A DNA stretch of 64,000 nucleotides from Dysidea avara (taxonomy: Eukaryota > Porifera > Demospongiae > Dictyoceratida > Dysideidae), in the NCBI RefSeq assembly GCF_963678975.1, contig NC_089272.1:41421391-41485390 (forward strand), read 5' to 3'. The notes beneath the pieces were generated by a model that searched no databases, was not told the DNA's origin, and was given only the letters and a program-made list of their open reading frames with translations. How positions within the stretch are numbered: position 1 is the stretch's first letter; each line of letters starts with the position of its first letter. Positions 1-12,327 of this stretch are shown piece after piece. Both the position numbers and the translations under genes were made by a program.

Positions 1-1655
1 ATGCTAGTGAGAACACCGTCAATAATAAAAAATATAAACTCCATGATCATTTTAGCCCTAATGTACAGTACCTTAAGTGTTATTTGTGACCCACTAAGCA
101 AAAACCAGCCATTTTTGCAAAATTCTATTTGCAATAAAAATATATTGAAATAAACAGGATAATAAGTATGTATGCTACACAAAACATTTACTCACATTTT
201 AATCACTTCGATTGAGACAAACTCAAATCAAGAAAACCTATACACCATCAGATTAGCCTTTTCATGGGGAGTAAGAAAATCTTTGTTTTATGTTTGTACA
301 GTGTAAGGCACAAGAGATAGGCCAGGCAAACTTGATTAGTTGTTTCTCATCCCCGCCTGCATCCCTTTTTACCCCACCACCTCTAATTTCATTATTGCTG
401 TTATCAATCACGTGCACACAGATTTTGATGCTAAGAAGGCTGGCTATCATTTTACAGCACAGCAAATGTCACTTGCACCTCAGAAATGCTGGTAAAACAT
501 AAGCACTACGTAGTTCTTAAAACGCTTTAGTTCACTTTTATAGTAACAGACAGCTTGATTTGGACAAGGCCGGAGCCCGTGGTCCGGTTGGTCCGGCATT
601 TTCTGGACCACTTTTCAGCTACTTGAATTTGTAAAAAGATCGAGATACTCTAATAGAGCAGTAATCATAATATACTCTGATAGAACAGTCATCGTATTAC
701 TCTAATAGAGCATTTGGTATACCACTGTTCTACTTAGTCTAAGCCATTACATGTATGTTAATTGTCTTCAAATCACTCAGAAGTTCCAGTGAGCCATCTG
801 CAGGCATTGCATTGAGCTAATAAATCATCATGTCATGCATGCATTAGCAATTTCAATCTCAATGGCTTCTGTATCTCAAAGAACTAAGCTTTCACTTAAA
901 CTGTGAAGTAAAATTTTAGATATGAAATTGAATTAATTGGTATTGTAGTACAAAATTACCAGGATATATCATTGATGTTAACAATAGGAGTAAGAGGCTT
1001 TGCAAGTAAAATAGCTTCCAGATACCATTTCAGAGCATCTATTTTCAAAACTTTCCCTGGGGGAGCATGCCCCCAGATCCCCCTAGCTTGACATGCTGTG
1101 TGTACTTAGTAGATGCACTTGAATTGAGTATCACATGAAAAGCAGATAATCTATAAATCACATCCGATCAATAAAAAAGTAGTGTACATTACTATGACCT
1201 CCATTGCAGTCCATGGTGGCCGGACCACTCAAAATCTCTGGGATCTGGCCCTGTTGGAGTATTTTCTTTAATACTGAAAAATGATAAATGACCTCCCACC
1301 CACATGGAAATCCAAATTTATACCTTTAATTAACACTATTAAATTAAATATACACTATACCTTGATTGATTTGCCAGTTCATGGTGAACAGACTAAGCCA
1401 AACCCTGTGTTCATAACTTGTTTCAATCATGAGTTATGATCAATTAAATAAATGCATATAATTTATTTGCTGTGTTGTTGCAATACAAATCAATTTTATT
1501 CCTGTTCCAAATGTCCAGCACTATAACTCCAAGACAAAATGTTGAAACTTTAGCTGTCCACTCCTTTGTTACTATAGATAATAGGTAAGCAATAAAATAG
1601 AATTCAAGGAATGTATGAAAACAACTGGTTTTTGCTCAACCGGTCACATTTAATG
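1..1655. other. Gene-free stretch with dispersed motif copies
   Basis: I see no convincing coding exon. Three copies of a dispersed motif with core CTCTAATAGAG (or one-base variants) lie near 638-662, 672-690 and 695-712. GC-rich pieces containing GGTCCGG or GGCCGGACC occur near 575-600 and 1215-1230 in opposite orientation and may be remnants of one inverted-repeat element. Short open frames near 262-502 lie on both strands and have no recognisable content. Confidence 0.5.
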
Positions 1656-1661
1656 AAACAA

Positions 1662-2170
1662 GTACACAAAAAAATTTGGAATTTTCAACTAGAGTAGGGA
1701 CCAAAGCACTTCAATAAAAAGTACTAAAACAAGCTGGAGTACTGCACGATATTAAATCACAGTAAAACAATAAGAAATGTTATATCCCTACTGTGCATTT
1801 CCATTATGGTATCTTGAGCACAGTAGGGATATAACACTTCTTCTTGTTTTACTATGATTTAATATCATGGACTACTCCAACTTGTTTCAGTACTTTTTAT
1901 CAATGTGCTATGGTCCCTACTCTAGTTGAAAATTTTTCTGTGTAATTGTTTGTTTACTTTTTTTGTAAATATTATTATTATTATGACTGGTGAACCCATG
2001 CATACCGCATCTGAAATGACGCTGCGCACCCCAGCTATATCAATTATAGTCTGAAAAGTGAAGTTTCCATTACGCTTTGTTGTCAGCTGTATTCAACTCG
2101 TTGCACAGCAGTATGAATTGAGAACTTTTCGAAAAGCACCTCTGCAATCAAAAGTGGCTCAGCCACTTTG
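1662..2170 (+). repeat. Composite dispersed repeat: palindromic head plus conserved body
   Basis: Bases 1662-1946 form a long imperfect palindrome centred near 1800; the arms share ATATCCCTACTGTGC, AAAGTACT and AACTAGAGTAGGGACC. It is followed by a body beginning near TTGTTTACTTTTT, then GACTGGTGAACCC and a GCATC-rich segment. The body recurs near 4780-4960, 30190-30690 and 49420-49900, each time behind a different or similar palindromic head, so I treat it as one non-autonomous family. Half of this head also occurs alone at 23778-23905. No target duplication was resolved. Confidence 0.6.
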
Positions 2171-2238
2171 AAAAATACAGACAATTTATCGTACTGTATA
2201 ATTCATTATAAACTACGTATGCATTGTATTTTATACAG

Positions 2239-2476
2239 GCACCATCAATATTGAACCTTTGTACCACATCCTTGATCAGTAGTTATGAAGTACAGATTGA
2301 CTACACCAACAATGATGGCCACTCTACTTACAGTAGAAGTGTTCCTAGTAATATTACATCAGTGTTAATGTCAGATTTGTTTGTTGGACATCCACTACCT
2401 GGCACCACTTATAACATTGTAGTTGTTGCAGTAAATGAAGGTGGTCATGGTGTTGCTACATGCAATACTCCAACAT
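2239..2476 (+). CDS. Fibronectin type III exon of a membrane receptor gene (partial gene)
   Basis: This open exon reads as most of an FN3 domain. SSYEVQIDYTNNDG looks like the C strand, and LPGTTYNIVVVAVNEGG is the typical FN3 'L.PgT.Y.v.V.A.N..G' signature. A splice acceptor (TTTATACAG) precedes it, though a later acceptor near 2278 is also possible. The donor ACAT|GTATGT leaves phase 1, which joins in frame to the TM exon at 3933. FN3 domains are extracellular adhesion or ligand-binding modules. Upstream exons are not in the window or were not recognised, so the gene's N-terminal architecture is unknown. Confidence 0.7.
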
Positions 2477-2479
2477 GTA

Positions 2480-3930
2480 TGTACATACATATGTATTTAC
2501 TACTGGCATTGTGTGTACTGTGTATAGTTTGAACAAACATACTGAAAATGCAACAAATCCTGCAGAAAATGGCACAAACTACATCCCACCACATCTGCAT
2601 TCTGTAAATTGTATTATAAAGAGAACAAAATGACATGGCCATATGAAACAAAGTCACATGTGAAAGTTTGAGAAAAAACACATACTTCTATATTGTACTT
2701 TGTTTTTGTACTTATGTACATGTATTATGTATAAATGTACAGTCAATGCATTCATCCATCCATACTAGCTTCTAGTCAGAGATAGAGTAGTAATTACTCA
2801 TTACTTTTATCCCATGTAACTTACTCATAGGTGGTAGAGATGAGGTGGGGGGGAAGGGGGGGGGGGGGGGGGGGCAAAGGGGCCATGCCCCCCTCTCCCA
2901 CTTTTATGGGACAATATTAGCAAGAAAAGATCAAGATACTCTAATAGAACAGTCAGGATCTAGATACTCTAATAGAGCAGTCACAGTCTTCAGAGAGGCA
3001 GTGTAGCAAGCTACTTAGCTATGTATGTGTAGCAATAAGGAGATGTATTTGGCAGAGGGCAGCTATTGTCAGCAGATAATTACCTTTTTTTTGGGTCTTC
3101 AGCTTACAGCTGGCCTGGCCGCCTCACTCTTTGGCCTTCTCCACTGCCCCTGAACTTACTCACAGTTACTTTTGTAAAAGTAACTAGTGGTTACTTGCTA
3201 GTTACTTTCATATGCTTGTTTGTTAACTTTTGAAACATGTTTGCATAATTATTCCATGCAGATATACCTTACCAAGGAAGAACAGAACTATACATATAAT
3301 ATGTGCTTCCCCAAGTATTAGTTATGTACAAGGGAAGTGGCCAATTTCAACTAAACAATAGTACAAATTATCCAGGGACGTAATTTTTGCAAATTTCGTG
3401 GTTGCTTGACTGTCTGCAAAAGTTACATCCTCGAAAATTAATGATTATCAGGTTTGGCTTTATGCTATACTGAGTCAAATATTGGGTGATCCTTGAAAAC
3501 CATGAAAATCCTTAATCCACAAAAATTACGTACCTTAAAAATTACAGTAGCTGTTATACAGCCTGAATCATTTAATACAGTACACAAAATGTATCTACTG
3601 TGACATGTATGGTGTAAAAAATTGCAGAGGTTTGGTTTTAAAGCATTGTTGCTAGCAACTATGTAACTAGTTACTGTTGTAACTTAGTTACAACTTATGA
3701 GGGATGTACGTACCTATAGTTATATTAATAATATTTTGTAACTTAGGTTCAAATAAAAAAATTATTTACTTCAACTCTGTTTCTAGTGAAATGTGTATTA
3801 GACGAGGAGAGAAAAAATACAAATTTGTAGTGGTTAAGTAGGGTCTGAATGATGCTACAGCCATACAACATGTTATATGAAATATGTACTTTGTGTACAT
3901 GTGGTTATATAATATACACATGTACTATAC
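2480..3930 (+). other. Intron with repeats
   Basis: This is presumably the intron between the FN3 and TM exons. It holds a G-homopolymer near 2849-2874, two tandem copies of the CTCTAATAGAG motif at 2929-2982, and a small inverted repeat near 3372-3535 with ends ACGTAATTTTTG and CAAAAATTACGT. I found no additional exon. Confidence 0.5.
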
Positions 3931-3932
3931 AG

Positions 3933-4234
3933 GTGATTGTGGATCAGATGATTACTGCTTAACAGAAGTAGTTGCTCTTGGTATAGTGGTCACATTTATT
4001 ATCACACTTGTTGTTACTACATTGATCAGTGTCATCATTACCAGAATGTGTTACAAACGTCAACTCAAGAAAATTGTTAGGACAAATAACAATAATAACA
4101 GTGCTACTCAAGATAACAGTCGGTTTGTTCTAATGGGTCGAGATGTCAAAATGGATACTAATCCATCTTATGCTATTATGAACAAAGATGCTATCAAAAT
4201 GGATACTAACCCAGCTTATGCTGTTGCTAAGTGA
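3933..4234 (+). CDS. Terminal exon: transmembrane helix and cytoplasmic tail with two NPxY motifs
   Basis: The exon begins after CTATACAG in phase 1 and continues the FN3 exon frame, so the joined sequence reads ...NTPTC-DCGSDDYC.... A hydrophobic helix of about 25 residues (VVALGIVVTFIITLVVTT...) is followed by basic residues (MCYKRQLKK), which fits a single-pass type I protein. The cytoplasmic tail has an Asn-rich stretch and two near-copies of KMDTNPxYA, giving NPSY and NPAY. In other receptors NPxY binds PTB domains or acts as a clathrin internalisation signal; that role is inferred here. The TGA stop is at 4232-4234. Exons between 2476 and 3933 cannot be excluded. Confidence 0.75.
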
Positions 4235-4567
4235 CTAAAGTATACATACATCATTTTGATGATGCTGGTGTCCTGAGAGACATATGTTTTGTATCCCTTA
4301 TTATTTTTGTCTTGCATTGTGTTTTCTTTAGATGTATTATGCATGTATGTGTGTATGTGTGTAGATTGTGATTCAGAAGCTTCCATGCAGTTGTATATAC
4401 ACACATACATAAATAATATATTATAAAGTTTGATATGGTGTAGTCTTCATATTGTAGTAAAGTTTTGCATTCAAATTGAGAGCAATGGGTGATTTTTTGT
4501 ATAAATTAAATGATAACCTAATGGAGAATATCATGATACAGTATTAGTGTGTTGTATGCTTTTACAT

Positions 4568-4960
4568 GAAAGCTAACAATAGTCTATCTGCCACTGCCAT
4601 CATAATATTACATCATTCCAATGGATGTTCAGAATCCCTAATTCAGTCTACCTACCATGACTGAATTAGGGGTTAAATATCCAATAGTATATCTGCAGGC
4701 TTAGGTGACCTCACTACTTTTTATAGCTATATATACCTACTTTCTATGATCCCTAATCAAACTTAAAATTCCTAATTTTCCTTATACTAGTTTGCTTACC
4801 TTTTTGTAACATTATTATGACTGGTGAACCCGCACATACTGCATTAAAAGAAAGGATGATGCCAGAGTTAATGTTTTCATCTGAATGTATGCCCCAACTA
4901 TCAATTACTGACTCGTTTTCTTCAGCAGTTTGTGACCTAAATGAAAAAATTAGCATGGAA
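4568..4960 (+). repeat. Composite dispersed repeat, second copy
   Basis: A partly palindromic head (CCCTAATTCAGTC near 4636 and GACTGAATTAGGGG near 4659) is followed by the conserved body with ACTGGTGAACCC and a GCATTAAAAGAAAG-like segment. It matches the longer copy at 29998-30690. The left arm is degraded. Confidence 0.55.
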
Positions 4961-5624
4961 GCAAAAAAATCCTGTATACATAAACATGTACTATGAGAGC
5001 ACTGTATGATACAAACAAAGCCACTTCAGTAGCTGAATTTGATTATTGAGTGTGCCAAAAATTAATATAAAATTTTAATGGTAGGATTAAAAAACATTTA
5101 CATAAAACTAGTAAAAAAAAATTACCAAAGCTTCACTTGTGGTGGTCTATATAAAAAGGAGGTAATAAATTTTGCTAATGTAAACAGTGTATAATAAGTA
5201 CATTGTTTGGAACTTTTGTTTGAGTGAGTAGCAAGCAGTCCAATCCATTTACACATTGCTAATTGTTACTTTATAAAACCACTACACCTGTATGCAATTT
5301 ACAACTGATATATACAGAGGTATACGTTATAGTTATAAATGTCACTGTAGCTTAATAATATACCACACTTTCACAAAGTTTGCAACTAAACACTAATAGT
5401 GGACAAGAGATGATGGGGAAATTGTGATATGGCCTCTTAATGTCCAGTACAAGAGATAGATTAACTGGACTGCTAAAATAGTGTTGAATCCACCAATGTC
5501 CCCATAAATGTTATGGAAGTCTTCATCCCGATCTGGCAAGTTGACAAAAGTTTATCAGAATAAAAGTGGCTACTCTATTAGAGTAACTTGATCTAAGAGG
5601 TAAGGACATTCTGAAATAAGCACC

Positions 5625-6235
5625 AGGCTTGTTGTAATTATCCACCGAAAGTAATCAGTACAATTACAATTACCTTTTGAAGCCAATCTAATGATTACAA
5701 TTACTTCAGTATGTAAATAATGATTAATAATTACAGCTACTTTTCAATTACTACTGTACATTGAACATTGGTGTACATTGAACATTGGTGTACAACAATA
5801 ACTTACAATTCTCCAGCATTAATCTTAAGGTATATTAACTGTTCAAACTTTTTTGGTAATAGTCTACATCTATTAATTTTGGTCTGAGAACTTTGCCACT
5901 ATGGCTGAATACACACTGAATTGGTGCAGATGTTGCTGAAACCCTCAGCATATTCTTTGCTATTGTACTTAAAACTATATGGTCAACAACTACATGCCAA
6001 TAACTTCAATAGGCCACATGTCATACACATGGGATTCTGTACATAGTCACTAGTCAAGTTGTGGGGTAGTACTTTTTTATAGCATAACTTTGATTCCTTG
6101 AATTTATATACATAATGATTATTTACTGAACAGCTAATTACCATTACTTTTATGCTCAGTGAGCAATTGCAATTACTTGAAAATTGCTAATGATTAGTAA
6201 TTAATTACAATTATGATTACAATTACAACAAGCCT
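5625..6235. mobile_element. Mutator-like MITE with about 10-bp target duplication
   Basis: The termini are inverted: AGGCTTGTTGTAATTA at the left and AATTACAACAAGCCT at the right. They are flanked by AATAAGCACC (5615-5624) and AATAAGCACA (6236-6245), identical in 9 of 10 bases. The interior is rich in AATTAC/GTAATT repeats. A 9-10 bp duplication is typical of the Mutator superfamily, but there is no coding sequence to confirm the assignment. Confidence 0.65.
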
Positions 6236-6239
6236 AATA

Positions 6240-7740
6240 AGCACATTAAATTTCTCTCCCCACTGCTACTACACTTTGCACAAAAATATTTAGGAATCTA
6301 CATTCATATCAGCACTGTCTATAACAAATGGCTTTATTGACTTGCAACGGAGTACCATGCTATTCGAGGTGTTCAAAGTTAATTGTACAGTGCTCCCTCA
6401 ATCATCTGGTCCCTTTGGGACCAAGACATGTACAAAAAAGTCAAAGCCCGTTCATTTATATACACTCATTATTATACAGATCCGGTTGCTAGCAGACCCT
6501 CAGTGCAATATAAGTAACTTGTAATAATCCTTGAAATTGTACATACTCTGCACTGTAAAACTATTATTACTATTACTAGATCCCTTCTCAAATACTCTAG
6601 TAGAACATACATCTTAGACAAAATACTCTAATAAAGCAGTCGTTTCTATTGTTCGGATAAGGCCTTCAACTATGCAGGTTGCAGGCAATCATTAAATAGT
6701 TTTGATGTTTTATCACAGTTTCTCACAGCTTTACATTTAGCTAGTGATAGTGAGTGCTTCCCTCCCATTCACCCAGTTGATGTGCACACAATGACAGTCA
6801 CTGTCAAGTAAGATACTCAGAGCACACAACTAACCAACAATTGCAGTTTAAATTGTACCATATAATACCTGTAGCCAATAGGAAACTGAGGAAGGAATTC
6901 AAAAAATGAAAGAAAAAAAGATGGGGAGCAGAACTTGGTTATCAGGAAAGGAAAAATTGTTCTAAGGAAAGTTACTGTGGTTGACAGCCTGAATGACAGA
7001 ACAAAGAATGCATCACACTCAAGTTGAGTATATAACTGATCAAGTCATTATTTCTTGTCTTCAGACTAGCTAGTTTGTTTTTATTGTAAAAAGGCTGGCA
7101 GAAGTAATTTCTACCAGACCCTCAGCACATTTACTTTTGTACATACTGTACTGTGTGTGCATGACTTACTTCTTAGTCACTTGTATGTTGTACTGGAATT
7201 TAATGCCCGAGTCAAATATGCTCAAACTTTTGCCCAAATGCTTTCACGAATTTCCCAAAATTTTCACCTATTATGCTCTTCAGTGTACATTCCTATTATG
7301 CTTGCATTGTGCTCCTAGGTTAGCAACATTTCTCTTACAATTATCTCGGAATATTAGAGAGAAAGAGACGTCTTGTTTTGCTAAGACAATATACAACTTA
7401 AGTACAGGGGACTAGACTCAGGGGTACTATGCACTGGATGGACAGTACAAGAGCCCTAGAAAGACTTACACTATTAAATTACAATACAAAAATAATAATT
7501 ATAGCATGCAGAAAAGTTCAGTTTAGGCAAACTGGTAGATCCCAGCTCTATAGAATTAAAAATCCTGTATATATGAGCAGGGGACAGCAATGGGAGCAGC
7601 CTGTTCAAACAGGGATCTTATAATCTTCTTTGTCAAGCATTGGCAACTTGGGCAATTGTTTCTGGTATAAAATGGCCTAAACAATCAATCTTGATGGAAA
7701 TGAGATTAACAGATAATCCAGAAAGCTGAAGGTCATGTTG
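6240..7740. other. Gene-free stretch
   Basis: Two degraded copies of the CTCTAATAGAG motif lie near 6586-6642. The open frame 7137-7415 has no recognisable domain. I see nothing else of note. Confidence 0.4.
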
Positions 7741-7747
7741 TAAACAG

Positions 7748-8221
7748 CTATACCAGTTTTCCTTCTGAGCTCAAGATGTTGCTGGGAATCGTTAGTTCGA
7801 ACAAACAGATGGAATTATTGGAAACTAACACCGAGTCAGGTCTGCTATGGGTAGAGGAAAGATTGGTTGGAATGGTGCTAGGAGGGCAGACACTAGCAAG
7901 ATATCCTGGAAGGTCAGCATACAGTTTAAAACCGTCAGGTAAGTGCTGTTGGAGTCCATGAATGAGAACCAGTAGGACTGAATTATGTCTCCGGGTATAC
8001 CTGCCTTGATTAAGAGCAACCGGTCAAGATATGGTTTGTTGTGGGCTGGGAAGCTTGACAAAGGGCACATTTAGGTCTAGTAATGATGTTCTATACCTGG
8101 CTAGCTGCAGGTTCATAGGAGTTGGTAGAGTATCACAACCAGCATGTACCAAGGACAGCTGTTTCTCAGGGAGGCCATACATCAATCTCTTCCATAAAGG
8201 AAAAGCTTGCTCCAGTGTCAA
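7748..8221 (-). pseudogene. LINE fragment: C-terminal region with restriction-like endonuclease motif
   Basis: Read on the minus strand, the frame is open except for one in-frame TGA (8024-8026). It contains GLPEKQLSLVHAGCDTLPTP, a segment I recognise from LINE C-terminal regions. Downstream are GRYTRRHNSVLLVL, then ADLPGYL and RPDSVL...LFELTIP. The RPD...ELT spacing resembles the PD-(D/E)xK nuclease of R2/NeSL/Hero-type LINEs; this assignment is from memory of the family and is tentative. The reverse transcriptase itself is missing, so this is a 5'-truncated dead copy. Confidence 0.55.
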
Positions 8222-8230
8222 TGTCTAAAA

Positions 8231-8350
8231 ATTTTGCTCTATTAGAGTATTTCACTACAAAGTGACTGTTCTATTAGAGAGTATCAATCTAAGGAGCTAC
8301 AATGCATTTGAGCGCTCTATTTCAATTTTCACTGACTACTCTATTAGGAA
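8231..8350. repeat. Cluster of three CTCTATTAGAG motif copies
   Basis: Reverse-orientation copies of the dispersed motif appear at about 8234-8250, 8260-8284 and 8338-8350 (the last degraded). They lie directly beside the LINE fragment. Confidence 0.6.
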
Positions 8351-8687
8351 GTGTTTCATGGAATTAGTTCCATAGTTTGAAATACCCTCCCAATATTCTA
8401 GAATTACGCTGGCATAGTACTTCGGCCTACTATGGTTTTCAGTGTTATGCTGGCATATTTGATGCAAGCTTAGACTCTAATTATACTCAGTAACATGCCC
8501 TTTAATACTAGTAGTATAGCCTTCGTTATTATTATATTAATTATTGTGCAGCAATCAATACAAATTATAATGCACAGGTGTGTTACATTATATATGTAGC
8601 TAGCTATCTAAATAACTGAAATGATAGGGAGTTAGTTACAAAGGGGGATAGAAGTATTCCAAATTTTAATTAGCATGAAAACTTTAG

Positions 8688-9405
8688 TCAATTCTTGTGG
8701 GTAAAATATCCTCTTCGCAATGAATGGCAGCTGGGTATATCAATAAGGTTATTTAGTATTTGTACATCATTGTGCTTTGAAATCTTCTTTCCTTGAGTGG
8801 AAATAAGTATATAATTAGCAACACTTTCTTGTTCAAGAATACAAAATCTTGCTGGGGATCTCTGTATACTCTGTGGCTCTAGTCTATTTGTATTTAAAAT
8901 TGTGTAGGGGCCCCAAACAGGTGATGCAAATTTAATAATAAGGTGGACCATAGATTTGTACAGGTTGCATGAGAAAGACACTGATAAAAGTTTTGATGTA
9001 AGAAGGCATTGACTTGTCTAGCTTTGTTAGTAACTAATGGCAAGGATATGTTCATTCCATATCAGCCTTTCATCAATAGTCACTACTAGGTACTTACTGT
9101 GAGTTACCTGTCAGCTTAGTGCGGTAGTTGTAGTAAACAGGGTTCACAATTCACACTTGACAGGCTGGCATGTGTCAGATTTAAATCAGATCTTCGTAGA
9201 ACACAGTCTGCTACAGACTGGATAACTGAATACAATAGGACATCGTCAGCATATATTTTAGCTATCACAGTCAGGGAGATCATTCACATAGTAAAAACAG
9301 TAAAGGTGCTAAGACAGTGTCTTGTGGAACACCAGATAGTTGGAATATAGCTCTATAATCCCGTTGTGATCGATTTGTTAGAAATCCAATTCTTCACTCC
9401 CAGCA
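8688..9405 (-). pseudogene. Degraded LINE reverse transcriptase fragment (Jockey/CR1-like)
   Basis: On the minus strand, from right to left, I can read SGVPQDTVLAPLLFLL (about 9340-9295), a match to the RT 'SGVPQGSVLGPLLF' motif. Next is YADDV near 9240-9256, the catalytic box, in a shifted frame. Then comes an open segment 8688-8981 with LYKSMVHLIIKFASPVWGPY and LEPQSIQRSPARF, the standard RT thumb region of non-LTR elements. Several frameshifts and stops break it. It is a different LINE family from the fragment at 7748-8221. Confidence 0.65.
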
Positions 9406-9409
9406 GCTT

Positions 9410-10210
9410 CACTCAATCATTCCAAGCTCAGTTGCCTCAGTCAACCGTAAGGAGAAGACGTGCCTTGTCGAGGAAGTTCACCTCCCTGCAACATATCGCA
9501 TGAGGAACCTCGCGAGCTCACGAGCAATGTGATTAATTCTCCGTAAAACAAACAAAAACGCTTAGTTCACAAGTGATAAAAAAAAATTTAAGTCACTTGA
9601 TCTTGGCCTCGATAAGAGCATGGGTCTGCGACTGTGTACTAGAGAAAAATTCAGTTATCGATCTCTCGATCGATACGATACGATGACGTAGATACATGAT
9701 GTTACCATGGTGGTGCAAGTCTACTCGGATACTCGAGGTGATTGAACGAAGTTGGTTCCACGATTTTCCCTACTAGGAGATTCCAGTGCCCAAAACTACC
9801 AAGGTATGTCTACTTGTGTGTCTTTTCTGGATTGTAACTACTGGGGTCATGATCAGTAGTTGGGAATAGACAAACCAATTTATTGTTTATTAAAAAAATA
9901 TATTAATTACGCAGAAAACTGTGAATCAGATTCACTGGAGACTTTATGACATTGTCTTGTGAAGACTGAGCTCCTCTAATACAAGGGGGTGTAGGTCAAT
10001 TTGCGGCCGCAGTCAGTCTTGGCTGTGCAAAATTTCACCTTTTGATCTGTGACTTGAACCATCTATCAGTCCTTAATTTAATTCTTAAGGTGCCAGGGAC
10101 ATAATCAATGTCATTAACAATTGTGAGAACATGTAGGGTCACATTGTACTGACATGAGCTAGGGAAGTAATGGGAATTTCTGTTGTGCTGCCTTAATGTG
10201 TGAAAGTTAT
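9410..10210. other. Gene-free stretch
   Basis: No coding signal was recognised. A CGAT-rich patch (9655-9690) and a NotI-like GCGGCCGC near 10001 are the only notable sequences. Confidence 0.4.
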
Positions 10211-10215
10211 GAGGC

Positions 10216-10632
10216 TAATGCACCTATCAATGTAATCCCTGACTACCACTAATACAGGCTGAGGTGGGGGTTTGCATCACTGAAATTTACAATTCCCCAC
10301 CTACTGGGGTAATACTGGTGATGCAAACCCCGACCAAGTCTCGACCTGCGAACCCCGGGAATACTGGGGCTAGGGGGGGATTTGTACAGTTGTGTGGTGT
10401 TGGTCTAGTGATGTATGAACGTAATAGCTAGTACCCGAGCACTCCTTCCTAAACTGAAAGCACACACCTTTGCTGTCCAAGTGAATTTCTTTAGTGAAGA
10501 CAAATCCCCACTATGTTGGGGAAATTTAGCAATCAATTCCCCCACCATCCCCAACCTTTCCCCACCCTCAGCCCGTATTAGTGGTATAGTAGTCCTATAG
10601 TAGTTGGGCATTACATTGATAGGTGCATAATG
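10216..10632. repeat. Fold-back repeat, 417 bp
   Basis: The left arm (10216-10266) and right arm (10559-10632) are inverted copies sharing CCTATCAATGTAAT, CCACTAATAC and CAGGCTGAGGTGGGG-type segments. The centre is rich in CCCCAC/GGGGT. No target duplication was identified. Confidence 0.55.
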
Positions 10633-10639
10633 CAACCAC

Positions 10640-11630
10640 ACATAGCTCCAACACATCACCAGGTTGTGGTCATTACAGTTGCTGGTGATAGTACACAAAG
10701 GGGAGGTGGCATTGGTAAATTCTTGGGATGGGAAATGTAGTATCTCCTAGCAACCAGGTGACAGTTTACAAGCAATCATGTATGTACACATCAGCCTTTG
10801 TGGTTTCTTTGTGGTCTCCACCCAAAATTTATTGTGGTCAGACATCATGCCATTTGTGACTGACCCTTAATTTAACACCTGCTTACTGTAAGGTGCATGT
10901 TAGCAACAAAGATCTTTGGAATCACAATGAAATGGCTGCTGAAGCTTTGTAGCATATTATTGGAGATTCTTTAGTCTTGTGAGCAGTGTATACTTGGTTT
11001 TATAGTTTTTGATTTGTGGGTTACCTTTGAGTTTGACTAGTCGCTGATCTACCTACAGCAAGAGCCTGTGTGATACCCTGTTATATTGCCTTGTATAGCA
11101 GAATGAAGCAAACAAAAAGAAAGCCAGATACCTTATCCAGCCCAGTACAGCAGCATAATTATGTTTTTTCTAGGGCTGAGTGAATGATCATTTTATTATC
11201 GTAAACTATTCGCAATAGTGAACATTTCATACAAGGACAGATCCAGGGGGGATCTCAAGACTCCCCTTTAGGTGAGAACCTCAAACAGGAAATCTAAGAG
11301 AGAGAGAGAGTACGAGAAGGGAGTGAAAGATCGATATACTCTAATAGAGCAGTCGCAAACTATTCATATGTTGATAACGCATGTTTAAAGTTCAGCAAAT
11401 AGTGGAAGACATGTGCTTATTGTGAGTTGAAGAGCTAGCAACTGCAAGGAAGCAAATGGCATTTGTGGTCACTGATATTGTTGTATAGGTACGCCTGACT
11501 TGAAGGATACATTTTACGTATGAATGCTACAACTATAGGCTGGAATGTGCTGAGTTGCATTTTGTGGACTTTAGGGGTGTTACCCTCCACACCCCCTCTT
11601 GGATCTACCCCTGTCACGATACATAGTACT
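10640..11630. other. Gene-free stretch
   Basis: This stretch contains one clean copy of the dispersed motif (GATCGATATACTCTAATAG, from about 11328) and a short GA repeat near 11299. No gene was recognised. Confidence 0.4.
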
Positions 11631-11639
11631 TGCTCATAC

Positions 11640-11785
11640 CAAGAGTTCTTAATAATTTGTATGGGGAAGAGTGTCTAACTGGAGTACATTCAGCAAACAC
11701 ACGCAAGTGACACCTCAGGCTTCTCTTAGAACAAAGGCTTGATCTTATCAACACCAATCCCCCATACAAATATTATGAACTCTTG
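11640..11785. mobile_element. MITE with CAAGAGTTC termini
   Basis: The inverted ends of about 27 bp (CAAGAGTTCTTAATAATTTG at left, with the reverse complement ending GAACTCTTG at right) enclose about 90 bp. The same terminal sequence forms the ultra-short hairpins at 21631-21677 and 45556-45583. The target duplication is unclear for this copy. Confidence 0.5.
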
Positions 11786-12327
11786 CTTGTACTTAAATAT
11801 CATGTTGTTCAGTATTCCTACAGGAAGCCTATATAGGTGCTACATTACTGCCATTGTCATTCTTGTTTACAGCAAGGTCCATTGTAACACTTGCTTTGAG
11901 GTTATGTAATGATGTTCACACCTCTCTACAGGGGTTAACCAAGTAGGTGGACTTACAAGCTGTTACAAGGATTATCTGTGAGGTATAGTACACAAACTAC
12001 CAAAACCCTGTTGAAAATGTATTTTTTTACTTGGAGTAGCTCTTCATACGGCAGTCATATGAATATACAGCAGTCATATCGTACTGTATAGTAGGGACCA
12101 CAAAGGAGTAGGCGTGGCCCACAACATAACACCCAAAAACCAGCCTCAATTTTCCCTGACGACGATGAGGCAGTATTGGTTTGGCCCAAACAAGCTTTCA
12201 GATTGACCCGAAATGCCTTCAACAAGTTGCTACAGAATTTTTGTTTTAAATTTATTTAGGAATTCTAGCTCTTTTAGTTAAGACCTCATTTGTACTAATA
12301 ATAACTTTGAAGTGGGAAAAGTTAGGA

